From positions 136,721,351 to 136,785,350 of the forward strand of contig CP136062.1 in NCBI GenBank assembly GCA_032622095.1: a stretch of DNA of 64,000 nucleotides. Reading direction: 5' to 3'. The position numbers and the translations under genes were made by a program. Shown here piece after piece: positions 12,347 through 21,865 of this stretch. Source of the DNA: Siphonodentalium dalli (taxonomy: Eukaryota > Mollusca > Scaphopoda > Gadilida > Siphonodentaliidae). The notes beneath the pieces were generated by a model. The model searched no databases, was not told the DNA's origin, and saw only the letters and a program-made list of their open reading frames with translations. Each line of letters opens with the position of its first letter. Position 1 is the first letter of the stretch.

Positions 12347-12932
12347 ATTGGCTATATCAATTTGTATATGAGACTTGCTGAACAATGTCTTGATCAAGTT
12401 CCAAAACCGGCTATGTCCGCATATTTTGGGTGGAGTTAAGACCCTTAATTAGTTCATTTTTGTGAATTGTCATCAAGTTAACACAATTGCTAGAACATAT
12501 ATCAACATATATCAAGTGATTGATTTTGTTGATATTCAGTATATGAGACTTGCTCAATAATGTCTTATTTGGTTCGAAAACCGGTCAGGTCCTCTTATTG
12601 TGGGAAATAGTTTCACCCGTTAATTTTCATGAATTTTGAGTGCCATAACTTGAACAAATATGTTAACTTTGATCACAATAGCACATTAACTTGTTATCAA
12701 TTTTGATAACAATATAGGTGGTTCGCAGGGAAATATTTGGTACGTCAGACTTCATCAACAGTGATAGCCAGTCACGATTAATGCATTTTCAATCAAAGCC
12801 CATCTTACGCGTAGCTACTTCACCCCACATATCTAATGTAAATTTCTTGTTCATATTATGTGCCTTCAAAAACAGGAGTTTATCTGATGTTAGAGGCTCA
12901 ATTTCCTGAAATGAGCCAAATTACTTATCTTA

Positions 12933-13551
12933 GAGCAGACGCTGCGATTAAATCGTAAGTGGGGAAAATTGCAGGTGGAGCATCCAATGCGCATACCCAC
13001 GACAATGTCGCAGCCAAATCGTAGCGATCAAGCAATGTTTGATTTTTACCAGGAAAATCGTGGTGTAAACTTGGCAAAACGCGCGATCGTAGCTGTCACA
13101 TGACCATGGTCGCACTGATCATGTGGTAAATACCACGAAAAGAAAAAATTCAAAAATGGCGCAAAGTTCACAAACTTCTTGGACTTACAAAAATGAGGCC
13201 ACATTGGTGGAGATGTGGCACGGTAGGGCGTGCATGCCTATACCACATATCAGCCATCTGCTATGCAGACAAGGAGAAGAGGGCTGTTGAAATTGTGGCA
13301 GCTGTGGAGTTGACAGGTACAAAAATGTCAAAATAAAAAATTATTCAATTTCACTTCAACTTGTTAGTTTAGAAAAGTGAGATACATGCCATGTATATAT
13401 GTATATAATTGCATAATGTGGAGAATGTGATATAATATTTTCCTATCATGTGATCGATCACGTGGATAAAATCGTAGCTGCGGGCAAATCACTTTACTCC
13501 ACCTGCGATTTTCCACACTTACGATTTCAATTGCAGCATCTATGTTGGCAC
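12933..13551 (+). mobile_element. PIF/Harbinger-like element, degenerate
   Basis: The terminal inverted repeats pair GACGCTGCGATTAAATCG with the complement of CGATTTCAATTGCAGCATC. They continue through GTAAGTGGGGAAAAT and GCAGGTGGAG on the left (12937-12988) and their complements on the right (13497-13540). TTA at 12930-12932 and TTA at 13552-13554 could be the three-base TWA target duplication of this superfamily, although the outermost bases of the left end have drifted. The inside carries a Myb/SANT-like coding fragment (see 13156-13316), which fits the second gene of Harbinger elements. Confidence 0.55.
13156..13316 (+). pseudogene. Myb/SANT-like DNA-binding domain fragment
   Basis: An ATG at 13156 opens a frame reading MAQSSQTSWTYKNEATLVEM W, resembling the 'W(T)xxxxxxLIxxW' start of the Myb/SANT-like (MADF-type) domain found in PIF/Harbinger accessory proteins. 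That frame stops after 44 codons. A second frame shortly before the stop gives YADKEKRAVEIVAAVELTG, the kind of helix that follows in these domains, so one frameshift explains the break. The fragment ends at CAGGTAC, which could be an old splice donor. No transposase (DDE) sequence is present, so the element cannot be autonomous. Confidence 0.45.
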
Positions 13552-13865
13552 TTAATATGGTCAAGTATTTAAAAATACATCCCTAAAAATCCATAAACTG
13601 ATGATTTTACTAAATTTTTCCCAATTTGTTTCACAAAATTCACCATTTTCTGATTTTTGTTTATAAAAGGTTTATGTGCTTAATCCTGCAAATAAAAATT
13701 ATGTTACAATTGGTTCCATCGTCTTATATTCTGAAAATAATACTCGATCACCATGGAAAGACACCGTGACCTTGTTTGACCTCTCGTGACGGCATCCGCT
13801 CACTTCCGTATATTTCCAGAAGAAGCCAGTGGAATTTTTTAGGTGGATAAAATTAATAGAATTCA

Positions 13866-13995
13866 AGCCTGGAAATCTAATAGCTTGGAGCTTTGAAGGG
13901 TGTGTGTTCCTTGACTCCAATACAAATTTTTTTTTTACCGCCAAACCTGTAGATATAGTAATTTAGGGGCGATAAATCAGATTGTGCATCTTTAT
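13866..13995 (+). repeat. Fragment of the 27.1 kb TTAA MITE family
   Basis: It shares GAGCTTTGAAGGGTGTGT, the T-tract plus ACCGCCAAACC, and GATATAGTAATTTAGGGGCG with segments at 27385-27480 and 49735-49862. It ends close to TTATTAAAT, which may be the remains of a TTAA end. It lies about 180 bp upstream of the dehydrogenase coding exon. Confidence 0.6.
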
Positions 13996-14142
13996 TAAAT
14001 GTACATGTATCCAGTCCAGTGATTACTTGTAATTGGAATTTTTTTTAAATAAACTACCTACCCCCCTATCTTCACATTCTTGAAATCTTTGGTAGGGTCA
14101 TGGGGAAACTAAGATATATTTAAATGTGGCCTAATAAGATTG

Positions 14143-14162
14143 TATATCTTCCACTCTTTCAG
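14143..14162 (+). other. 3' splice site before the dehydrogenase exon
   Basis: TATATCTTCCACTCTTTCAG is a pyrimidine-rich tract ending in AG at 14161-14162. The exon would then begin ATTTTGAAG directly ahead of ATG 14172. This argues for an intron in the 5' UTR and against the upstream ATG at 14124, which would lie inside that intron. The upstream exon was not located. Confidence 0.6.
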
Positions 14163-14171
14163 ATTTTGAAG

Positions 14172-15377
14172 ATGGGAAGTGATGCGCTGAAGCTTTTGGT
14201 GTGTGGAGGAGGTAATGGTGCGCACACATTGTGTGGTCTGGCTTCCTATCTGGACAAAATTGACTGTCGAGTCCTCACCTTATTTGCAGATGAGGCTGAG
14301 AGATGGAAAGCGGCACTTGTCAACGAGTATATGACAGTTAATAGAAAGAGTCTGAATGGCACTGATACTTCCCTTAAGAGTAAACCAAGTTGTATTACCA
14401 AGGATCCAAAAGATGTTGTCGGCGATAGTGACATTATTATTTTTACCGTTCCATCATTTGCCCACATGGGTTATCTTGAGGCTATTGCACCTTTCATCAA
14501 GCCAGGTACCACGCTTATAGGATTACCGGGGTATCCTGGTTTTGAATTCCAGTGTTATCATGTGTTTAAAGATAGAATGGAAGATCTCGTTATTGTTAAC
14601 TTCGAAACTCTTCCTTGGGCTTGTCGTTTGGAGATATTTGGCAAAGAAGTTTCAATCCATGGAACCAAGGGTCAGATAGGCTGCTCAGTCATCAGACATA
14701 ACTTGGCAAAGAGTGATCCAATTTCAGCTATGCAGGAAGTGTTTGGGGATCAGCCAGTTATCAGAAAGTTCAACAGTTTCATTTCTCCGACCCTCAACTG
14801 CCGCTTCCATTCCCCGATATTATACGGAGCTTGGGGGAAATGGGATGGGAAACCTGTTGATAGGGTTCCATTGATCTATAAGGAAATGTCCGATGCTTCA
14901 GTTGATATGCTGTCAAAAGTTGGAGATGAGTTGGTTCAAATTGGAAAAGCGATATCGACAGCGAAGCCACAAATTGACACCAACGACGTCGCACACTATC
15001 GTGAGTGGTTACGAGATACATATAAAGAATATATCACTGATTTTTCAGACATGCAAAAAATGTTCTGGACAAATTCAGCAACAGAGAAGATCACTCAACC
15101 TATGGTCGAAGTTGGCGAGAACAAGTTTGCTCCAGATTTCAAGAATCGGTACTACGTTGAAGACACCCCATTTAAGATGGTCGTACTACGAGGAATCGCG
15201 GCCTGTGCGGGAGTAGCTACACCCTATACTGATGAGGTCTTGTATTGGTCTCAAAAGGTGATTGGTAAAGAGTATCTTGTTGATGGTCAGCTGATCGGGA
15301 AAGATATGAAGGACACACGGGCTCCACAGGTGTTTGGGATTAACACTCTTGATGAAATCGTCAGGATTAATGGATAA
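14172..15377 (+). CDS. Opine dehydrogenase (octopine/tauropine/strombine type)
   Basis: Encodes 401 residues, the usual length of molluscan opine dehydrogenases. These cytosolic enzymes join pyruvate to an amino acid (arginine, taurine, glycine, alanine) with NADH, regenerating NAD+ during anaerobic glycolysis. The N-terminal Rossmann domain shows CGGGNGAH at residues 11-18. ETLPWACR at 145-152 and FHSPI at 212-216 place a Cys at 151 and a His at 213 in line with the substrate-site Cys148 and catalytic His212 of scallop octopine dehydrogenase. NRYYVED at 325-331 matches its Arg324 region, and GKEYLVDGQLIGKD closes the C-terminal domain. The frame is uninterrupted by stops or introns. I start at ATG 14172 because an in-frame ATG at 14124 precedes a splice acceptor. 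Substrate choice cannot be told from sequence alone. A single-exon origin by retroposition is possible, but the 5' splice site signal argues for an ordinary gene. Confidence 0.95.
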   Translation: MGSDALKLLVCGGGNGAHTLCGLASYLDKIDCRVLTLFADEAERWKAALVNEYMTVNRKSLNGTDTSLKSKPSCITKDPKDVVGDSDIIIFTVPSFAHMGYLEAIAPFIKPGTTLIGLPGYPGFEFQCYHVFKDRMEDLVIVNFETLPWACRLEIFGKEVSIHGTKGQIGCSVIRHNLAKSDPISAMQEVFGDQPVIRKFNSFISPTLNCRFHSPILYGAWGKWDGKPVDRVPLIYKEMSDASVDMLSKVGDELVQIGKAISTAKPQIDTNDVAHYREWLRDTYKEYITDFSDMQKMFWTNSATEKITQPMVEVGENKFAPDFKNRYYVEDTPFKMVVLRGIAACAGVATPYTDEVLYWSQKVIGKEYLVDGQLIGKDMKDTRAPQVFGINTLDEIVRING

Positions 15378-15726
15378 CTGAATTTATACTAAAGAGCACA
15401 CTGGGTGTAACATAAAAAAAAACCTGGAATTAGGTTTCCTCAGTAAAGAATATGTTCGTTATAAAACGAAACCAGTCAAGAGTGCCTTATGAATAATTTA
15501 TTCATATACTGGTTCTCCAAGTTCTTGATTTCCTTCTTCTTTATAGATTATGTACCACATTTTCTCAACAGCATGGCTGCATCTAACATGGCATTGCCGT
15601 CAATAAGTTTCACTTGTGCTTTTAGCACGAATGTTAGTGTGATTCACGTAGAAACATTAGGAAATAATAAAAAAAAATGTAAGTTAAACCAAGGCAGTTG
15701 TTACATCTCTGCCGATATCGACAAAG

Positions 15727-15732
15727 AATAAA
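15727..15732 (+). terminator. Candidate poly(A) signal AATAAA
   Basis: AATAAA lies 350 bp after the dehydrogenase stop codon. It is the first canonical signal I see downstream on this strand and would give a short 3' UTR. In AT-rich DNA such hexamers are frequent, so this is only a candidate. Confidence 0.35.
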
Positions 15733-15784
15733 CTCCTTATTGCAAATAATACAGGAACCAGAGTACTAAAGTACGGAATCCGAA

Positions 15785-15815
15785 TCATCTGGATCCTAAA
15801 TTGTGATCCAGATGA
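15785..15815. repeat. Short perfect inverted repeat
   Basis: TCATCTGGATC (15785-15795) and GATCCAGATGA (15805-15815) are perfect complements around a 9 bp loop. It lies just downstream of the candidate poly(A) site of the dehydrogenase gene. Function unknown. Confidence 0.6.
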
Positions 15816-16463
15816 TGAGTAGTATACTCAGTATAGCACAACTTTCCGTAAAAAAGCAAATTTATCTACTACAGACGCTTACGACTTTTGGCCTCAATAG
15901 TCTAAACTAGAGCGCATTCTTTGCTTTTGTCTTATCATTATAAAACTGGTATTTTTATCTGGGGGAAACATTCCCACAATTTCCGGCTAATGCGGCTATC
16001 TATATCTTAATAGATTGAGTATGAATGCAGAAATCAATCTAAGAATAGTTTCACGAATTAACCACGCCATCGTTATAGATATTAGTCTGTAGATATAAAA
16101 ACAAATGTCCTTTCATCACATTAATAACAATCCACTACCGACACTTGCATTTATTCCAAATACCGGTAAGCTACCAAAGATTATTTATGCCTAGTTTGAC
16201 CATTCTCAGACTAAGCTATTAAGATCTATATGTCATGATATATTGTCGTTTTTCTAAAAGTTACTAAGATTCATGGAGTTATTATTTATCTTGGAAAGTT
16301 TTATGTTGTTTGTTTCTTCAAAGATGTCCCTTCAGATTTGACGCTAGTAAACTATTACAGTGATGTCCTAAATTACTTGTACTTTACATTGCTTTACCAG
16401 AAAATAATGAAGTGGAATATATGAAACCATTCATATGAAGTTTCGATGGTTAGCTATCAACAA

Positions 16464-16606
16464 GCCTCAAAATATTGTGCCGGACATTTGCAGAATGAGG
16501 TCCCCAAAGGTTGAATTTAGTGACACTAGCCTGCTTGTTCGTAGCATCACTAAATTCACCCTCTGGGGACCTCATTCTGCAAATGTCCGACATCCTATTT
16601 TGAGGC
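16464..16606. mobile_element. Hairpin MITE, about 143 bp
   Basis: The arm GCCTCAAAATATTGTGCCGG and onward through ATTTGCAGAATGAGGTCCCC and TTTAGTGA is answered in reverse complement by the arm ending at TTTTGAGGC (16606). The loop is about 20 bp. The open frame across it is an artefact of the hairpin. Confidence 0.8.
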
Positions 16607-16654
16607 ATAGATATCAAATTTAAAGAAGGTTTACTAGGTTTTGAATTCTCTTAA

Positions 16655-16966
16655 GTGAATGTTCAGATGACCACGATACAATTGTAAGTGGAGGAATCCA
16701 GGAATATCGTAGGTTGTTCGTAAAGCATGTGATTGACTACCCTGCGATCTTTCCAGCCACGAATTTTACGTACACATGACTGCGATTACGTCGCAAGCGT
16801 AGGTAGCCAAGGATACGCCACAATTTCGCATCTGAAATCAAACAGTGCTTGATATTATTTTTTGACTTACGATATTGTCGTGAGCATGCGCAATCCAACT
16901 ACTGGTTACTTCCTGCGACGGAAATCTATCCACTTACGATTGAATCATGGTCGTCTGAACGTTCAC
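16655..16966. mobile_element. PIF/Harbinger-like MITE with TAA target duplication
   Basis: Both termini read GTGAAYGTTCAGAYGACC inward from the ends, continuing with AYGATWCAATYGTAAGTGGA: about 38 bp of terminal inverted repeat. TAA at 16652-16654 and TAA at 16967-16969 form the three-base TWA duplication expected of PIF/Harbinger. The inner motif TCGTAAGTGG is shared with the element at 12933-13551, linking the two. At 312 bp with no open frame, it must rely on a transposase made elsewhere. Confidence 0.75.
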
Positions 16967-17291
16967 TAAGACTCTTGAAAAGTGAAAAGATTGTACCCCT
17001 TCATTGCCCCATAGCGGCAAATATTAATGAGTATTATCTGTTGTTCAATGTAACATATTAGATTAGATGATCATTTGGTTTTCTGTGACACCTATGTGTG
17101 GCAAATGATGTTGATCAGAAGCAATTTAGGTTCAAGAAATTCTGAATAATTTGATATTGTTGTCAAATAATTTGTGGCATCTTTAAAGGAACTCCTTCAA
17201 AGTGGGTACATCTGAAATTGACATAAAAGTCTGTAAAATCATCATAAAAAAGGTGGAAAAAAAATTATATACTTTATTTATATTTCTACCG

Positions 17292-17516
17292 TTAACCCTG
17301 TGCCAATGCATTCTCTTATATATACTAGTCTCGATTAGGGAGCCTCACATATATATGAGAATACATTGGCCTAACAATATTAACCTTGACCTTGTAAACC
17401 AGTGCATTCTCTTAAGTATGCGAGGCTCCCTCTGGGAGACTCGAAACTTTAAGAGAATGCACTGGCACAGGATCTTTAATGCTGCACCAGTGCAGCTGCC
17501 ATCATGAAAGGGTTAA
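17292..17516. mobile_element. piggyBac-like MITE (TTAA ends), 225 bp
   Basis: It is flanked by TTAA (17292-17295 and 17513-17516), the piggyBac target. The ends read TTAACCCTGTGCC on the left and GAAAGGGTTAA on the right. Two internal hairpin modules containing GCATTCTCTTA and GAGGCTCCCT are arranged in inverted orientation. A sister copy lies at 17956-18156. Assignment rests on TTAA plus CCC-starting ends. Confidence 0.65.
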
Positions 17517-17955
17517 TAATCTTCCAATAACCAGTTTTGTGTTGAAACCATTACAAATTATGTAAACATCCCTCATAATTGGCTACTACGGCAATCAGCA
17601 ATGACGAAGCCATTTGCTGAAGCAAACTGGACCCATGGCAATGGTGCCATAGTCGATTGCAAAGCCAAAAAAAATGAATTGTGAGGGCTGTGTAAACATC
17701 ATCTGTTACAGCAAACTGCTGTTTGCACTATGTACACTTACTTTGAATCAAGCTCTAACATTTTTAGATAAGACATTTAAATCATGAAATCAACATTAGA
17801 AAAGGACAGAGCATCGTAGAAATATTCTTTAAAATACAAATTCTCAACCCAATATTTGAATCACAGTTGCTATTGGTGATGTTTGTTGACAAAACTGTAG
17901 CAATTAATGTTTGCATGATACTGGTGATGTGCAAAATCTTGTTATTGGTCAATTA

Positions 17956-18156
17956 TTAACCCTTCCATGATGGGAGCTTCCTGAAATTTTCCGAAAACCC
18001 TGTGCCAATGCATTCTCTTATACATGCGAGTCACCCCTAGGGAGCCTCGCATATACATGTATAAGAGAATACATTGGCCTAACAATATTTACCTTGATCT
18101 TGAAAGCCAGGATCTTTAATGCTGGACCAAAGCAGTTCCTGTCATGAAAGGGTTAG
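17956..18156. mobile_element. Second copy of the 17.3 kb piggyBac-like MITE
   Basis: Left end TTAACCCTTCCATGATGGGA, right end CTGTCATGAAAGGGTTAG. The interior CTGTGCCAATGCATTCTCTT, GGGAGCCTCGCATA and CAGGATCTTTAATGCTG are shared with the 17292-17516 copy. It has lost one of the two hairpin modules. The right TTAA has mutated to TTAG. Confidence 0.65.
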
Positions 18157-18606
18157 TTATGAAAATAAGAACAAAGTCTATCTATATTCTCTTGATAAGG
18201 ATGATTTTACATAGTTTTATTATTCTTCATATGTACCCACTATGAAGCTCTTGATTCACTTTAATAGTGCTATGCATGCGTAAAAAATATACTCTGAAGA
18301 ATGATCTATAAGCTAACATTTACTCATTTATTATGCAGCATTTTTGTTGTAACCTCTACTTGATTACTATTTTAATGTAACCTTCACTTATTTTATTATT
18401 ATGTACTCAGATAATCTCTTCATGAGATAATTTTGCTCATATTTCCCTAATGATGTTGATCAGAAGTAATGTTCATTTTATTTCATGCATGGTTTCTAAA
18501 GGTTAATGATAATCTGACTAATTTCATCAAATTATATGTGGCATCTTTAATAGTGCTGTACCTTTACATACACAATATACTCTGAAACATGATCTGTAAG
18601 CTATTC

Positions 18607-19388
18607 TTAACCCTTTCTATACTGAATGGATTCTCCCATTCAGTTATAAAATTATACATTGGAACAGTCTATTATTGATTTGGAAGAATGTTAAAGGGGT
18701 ACTGTATGCCATTTTCAATAAAAATGACCTAATATCGATAATATACAGAAAAATAAGTAATTTGAGTCAAAGATGTATTCTGTAAACGTTCAGGTTAATA
18801 GGTTATCTTAAAATCAAAGTTAATAATTTGATATAAATTTAATTAATGGCTGGAGCCATAAATTAAATTACGAATTCCGTGTGCAAGACGTAATCAAATT
18901 AATTGAGGGATAGTGGATTGAACAATAAGTGGCACACATGATCGTGTTCAAAAATATGTTGATACGGGACGTAAACTTAAGCCACTCACTTACTAGTGAC
19001 TATACAATAGCTTAAATAAGTATATGGGACTAGTATGCATATAAAATATCATTTATTTGATATATTTGCTTGAAAACTGTACAAAAATTACTCGACAACG
19101 ACCATTCATATTTTCGCATTCCGGCTAATCTGTAACATTAGTTCGTATTCAACAGACTTTCAAATAATGGAAATCTGGTTACCTTATTCTACGACTCGGA
19201 GACTATAGAAACCAACAACATTTCAGTACAGTATCCCTTTAACATGATAAATAAAAGTGCACAAGGCGCCCTATTTTTTTAGGGAAATGTTTAGATAATA
19301 AGTTCAACAAACGACCTGTTTTGTTGAACTTATTATATGAACATTTTGATAACTACTCATGAATGATACTTTAGTATAGAAAGGGTTA
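18607..19388. mobile_element. Outer TTAA element, interrupted
   Basis: The left end TTAACCCTTTCTATACTGAA and the right end TTTAGTATAGAAAGGGTTA form terminal inverted repeats of about 16 bp. The CCCTTT/AAAGGG start and TTAA border match the piggyBac-like MITEs nearby. Removing the nested element 18691-19242 leaves a short MITE of about 230 bp, so the outer one inserted first. A related solo left end is at about 1575. Confidence 0.65.
18691..19242. mobile_element. Nested TTAA MITE, 552 bp
   Basis: It has TTAA at 18691-18694 and 19239-19242, with inverted ends TTAAAGGGGTACTGTATG and CAGTACAGTATCCCTTTAA. No coding capacity. It lies wholly inside the outer element 18607-19388, which gives a relative insertion order. 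Confidence 0.7.
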
Positions 19389-20960
19389 GCATGCATGTAC
19401 TCAATTATAAAGCAGCATCTTATTGTACCCTCTACTTATATCTATTCCAAGGCCACACAAAGTCTATTATCTGTTTCTCGAAGGCTTACTTTTATAAATG
19501 GGCAGACAGGCAGGTTTTTAATTTAATTTTTTATGCCCACAAAATTACCCAGCAGGCAGGTTTTATTGCCAAAATTCCCAGCATGCAGGTTTTTATATGC
19601 TTATTTTCGAATTATCAAAAAACATTGTTGGTGTGAAAAAATGATAGGCAATAGAAATTTAATATTACAATATATTGTACATACAGTTTAAAGAAACAAA
19701 AATAATGTTAATATCATCAGAAATAACACAGAGACGAAGGGAAATATTAGATACAAGTTGATATATTTCTACAATAGCTAAATTTATGGTCAGTAGTTGA
19801 CAGAGACTGCAGATATTGCATTGTGATTCTGAGCGGTAGGATGTTTTATAAATTTGTATTATTGGTGGGCCATAAATAGCAACCATCGGGTCATTGATGA
19901 GTGATGGGGTGGGGGCGGGCTGTCTGAGAAACAGAACTTTTATTTTGTTTGGCCTAATGTAACCTTCGCTTATATTATTATGTACTCAGATAATCTCCAC
20001 ATGTGACTTTAAATTTGCTCAGATTTCCCTGATGAAGGTGTCACCCCCAGCCCCTATTAGTTAAATAAGAACTCCATTATGGCCACTGATGTTCTGAGTT
20101 GAATTGACCATTTCTATAATTACACATACTAAATATGCTCTCACATGTAGTCCACGGGTGAGCATGATGGAACACGTTTATAGGCTAAGACTTGGGAAAT
20201 GTTCCAGTAAAGAATAGGACCATGGTAGTCCTACCTCAAGTACAAGTCTTCTAATCAGCAATGCCGAAGCAATTTGCTAAAGCTAACTGGGCCATGGCAA
20301 AGGGCTGCTGTAGCAGATTGCCGAAGCCAAACAATCTGAATTAAGTGGGCTGTCTTATGTCACAATATGACCATACAGTTGACAATGACAATAAACCCCA
20401 ATTATCTAACTAACAAGCTACTTAAAATTCTTATCTAAATCTCACCTGGTGTTGACACAATCCTGTTAAATGTAACCAAAGTCCATAATTGTCGAAAAAA
20501 TATACAGAAATCGGAATCCAAAACACTTTAATGGCTTGCTGCAGAAGATCTATGTTCTTTGTTGTAGAAATTGTCATTGCACCTGAAAATGATGACCCCG
20601 GGTCCTGGGATATGTGTGTGATTGGCTGCAAGCTCCAGCATTAAAGCAAGCTAATATTATGATTAGTGAATTGGGGGGGTGACACACATCCTAATTTCTC
20701 AGATTTTACATATCATTAAACGTTGTTCTTGTCTTATTGTGATTGCCTCGAATATTTCTTTACCACATATTCATTGACGAATTAATATTCAGATAATGTT
20801 GATATTCAACAAACGTCTGCTTTAATATATTTTTTGAACATGTCTCCAGTTGAGTAATAGCTATACCACTCTGATGACTTATAACTGATGGGGGAAAACG
20901 GTTGTTAGATTTTATCACTGTGGACTGTGGGAAACATTCCCGGTTAAAATTATCTGTCTG
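19389..20960. other. No gene recognised
   Basis: At 19500-19600 the motif CAGGCAGGTTTTTA / CAGCATGCAGGTTTTTATA repeats three times about 45 bp apart. The sequence AATCAGCAATGCCGAAGC at about 20255 resembles AATCAGCAATGACGAAGC at about 17592, a dispersed repeat. No open frame shows recognisable motifs. Confidence 0.5.
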
Positions 20961-20963
20961 AAT

Positions 20964-21405
20964 TTAAAGGCCCGCTTAATTTTCGAGTCACCAATTACTT
21001 TTTTTTACAGTACCTTGATATACAGTTTTAATAATAATCTATGCCATAAAATATGATTAAAATACTATAATTCATCACCATTTGAAACGTCTGTGTCTCA
21101 GAAGATGATGCCCATAGATAAATAGAAAACAGCTGAAATCATAAAAAGATTCTCCCCTTTTTTGCTCCAGAATGATACTAAAAATGTATGTTCAATGCAA
21201 GGGGAATAACTCTATCTTTAAAATATAGAGTTATTCCCCTTCCATTGAATAGTACACTTTTCACAACAAAACAACATGTTCACAGTTTATTACACCAGAT
21301 AAGTTGATAATACAATGTTTTGGAGCTTCCTCTTTCAAATGGTATATCATATGGCATATATCTTATATATGTGATATGTGGTTCGAAAATTACGTGGGAC
21401 TTTAA
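20964..21405. mobile_element. TTAA-bordered MITE, 442 bp
   Basis: The ends TTAAAGGCCCGCTTAATTTT and AAAATTACGTGGGACTTTAA are inverted repeats bordered by TTAA (20964-20967, 21402-21405). The interior shares TACCTTGATATA, GCCATAAAATATGATTAAAA and ACAACATGTTCACAGTTTAT with the interrupted copy at 10311-11633. A hairpin at 21191-21250 (GGGGAATAACTCTAT and its complement) is absent from that other copy, so it is probably a later insertion. Confidence 0.7.
21191..21250. mobile_element. 60 bp hairpin inside the 21 kb MITE
   Basis: TTCAATGCAAGGGGAATAAC TCTAT pairs with its complement ending ATTGAAT around a loop of about ten bases. It interrupts the element at 20964-21405 between parts conserved with the 10.3-11.6 kb copy. 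Confidence 0.7.
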
Positions 21406-21631
21406 TCAATACAGATAGTGTGTGTCGCTTGCATCTGATGCCAAGTTAGAACAAAAGTATTCATTCGAGATTTCGTATGAGGCTTGTCCACAGGGACTTT
21501 TCATCAAGAAAATGAGCCCAAAAAAACACTACATCCGGAACAACCATCTTTCGTTCGTCCGTCCATCCATGCAGATAGGGATGTCGGCATTATGTGTACC
21601 ATACTTGGTATGGGCACATATCGAATTGTGT

Positions 21632-21706
21632 GTGCCACTTTAACAAATTCATCTCTATTGACATGCAATACATAATGTCATTAGAGATAAGTTTGTTAAA
21701 GTGCAC
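21632..21706. mobile_element. 75 bp hairpin
   Basis: GTGCCACTTTAACAAATTCA at the left pairs with GTTTGTTAAAGTGCAC at the right end, with internal pairing through ATCTCTATTGACAT and its complement. Structure only; no coding potential. Confidence 0.7.
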
Positions 21707-21734
21707 GTTTTAATTTTGATTACAGTCTCCTTTT

Positions 21735-21865
21735 AAGAAATGAATATAGTTTGAGTATGTTTTATTGAAGATATAGTGGTGTGACTGTTGGGAACGCTAA
21801 ATGTGCTCCAATGTCCACAGTGACGTACCCCTCAATAAAACACACTAAAACTACATTCATATCTT
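21735..21865. mobile_element. 131 bp inverted-repeat element
   Basis: AAGAAATGAATATAGTTTGA and GTTTTATTGA on the left are answered by TCAATAAAACACAC and CTACATTCATATCTT on the right, giving stems of about 34 bp around a loop of about 60 bp. Confidence 0.65.

Noticed and set aside
14124-14171. Upstream in-frame start adding 16 residues to the opine dehydrogenase
   Set aside because: The segment contains a polypyrimidine tract and AG at a good splice acceptor, and family members start near MGSDALK with the Rossmann motif about ten residues in.
14893-15216. 107-codon open frame on the plus strand inside the dehydrogenase gene
   Set aside because: It overlaps the well-supported dehydrogenase in another frame and has no recognisable motif.
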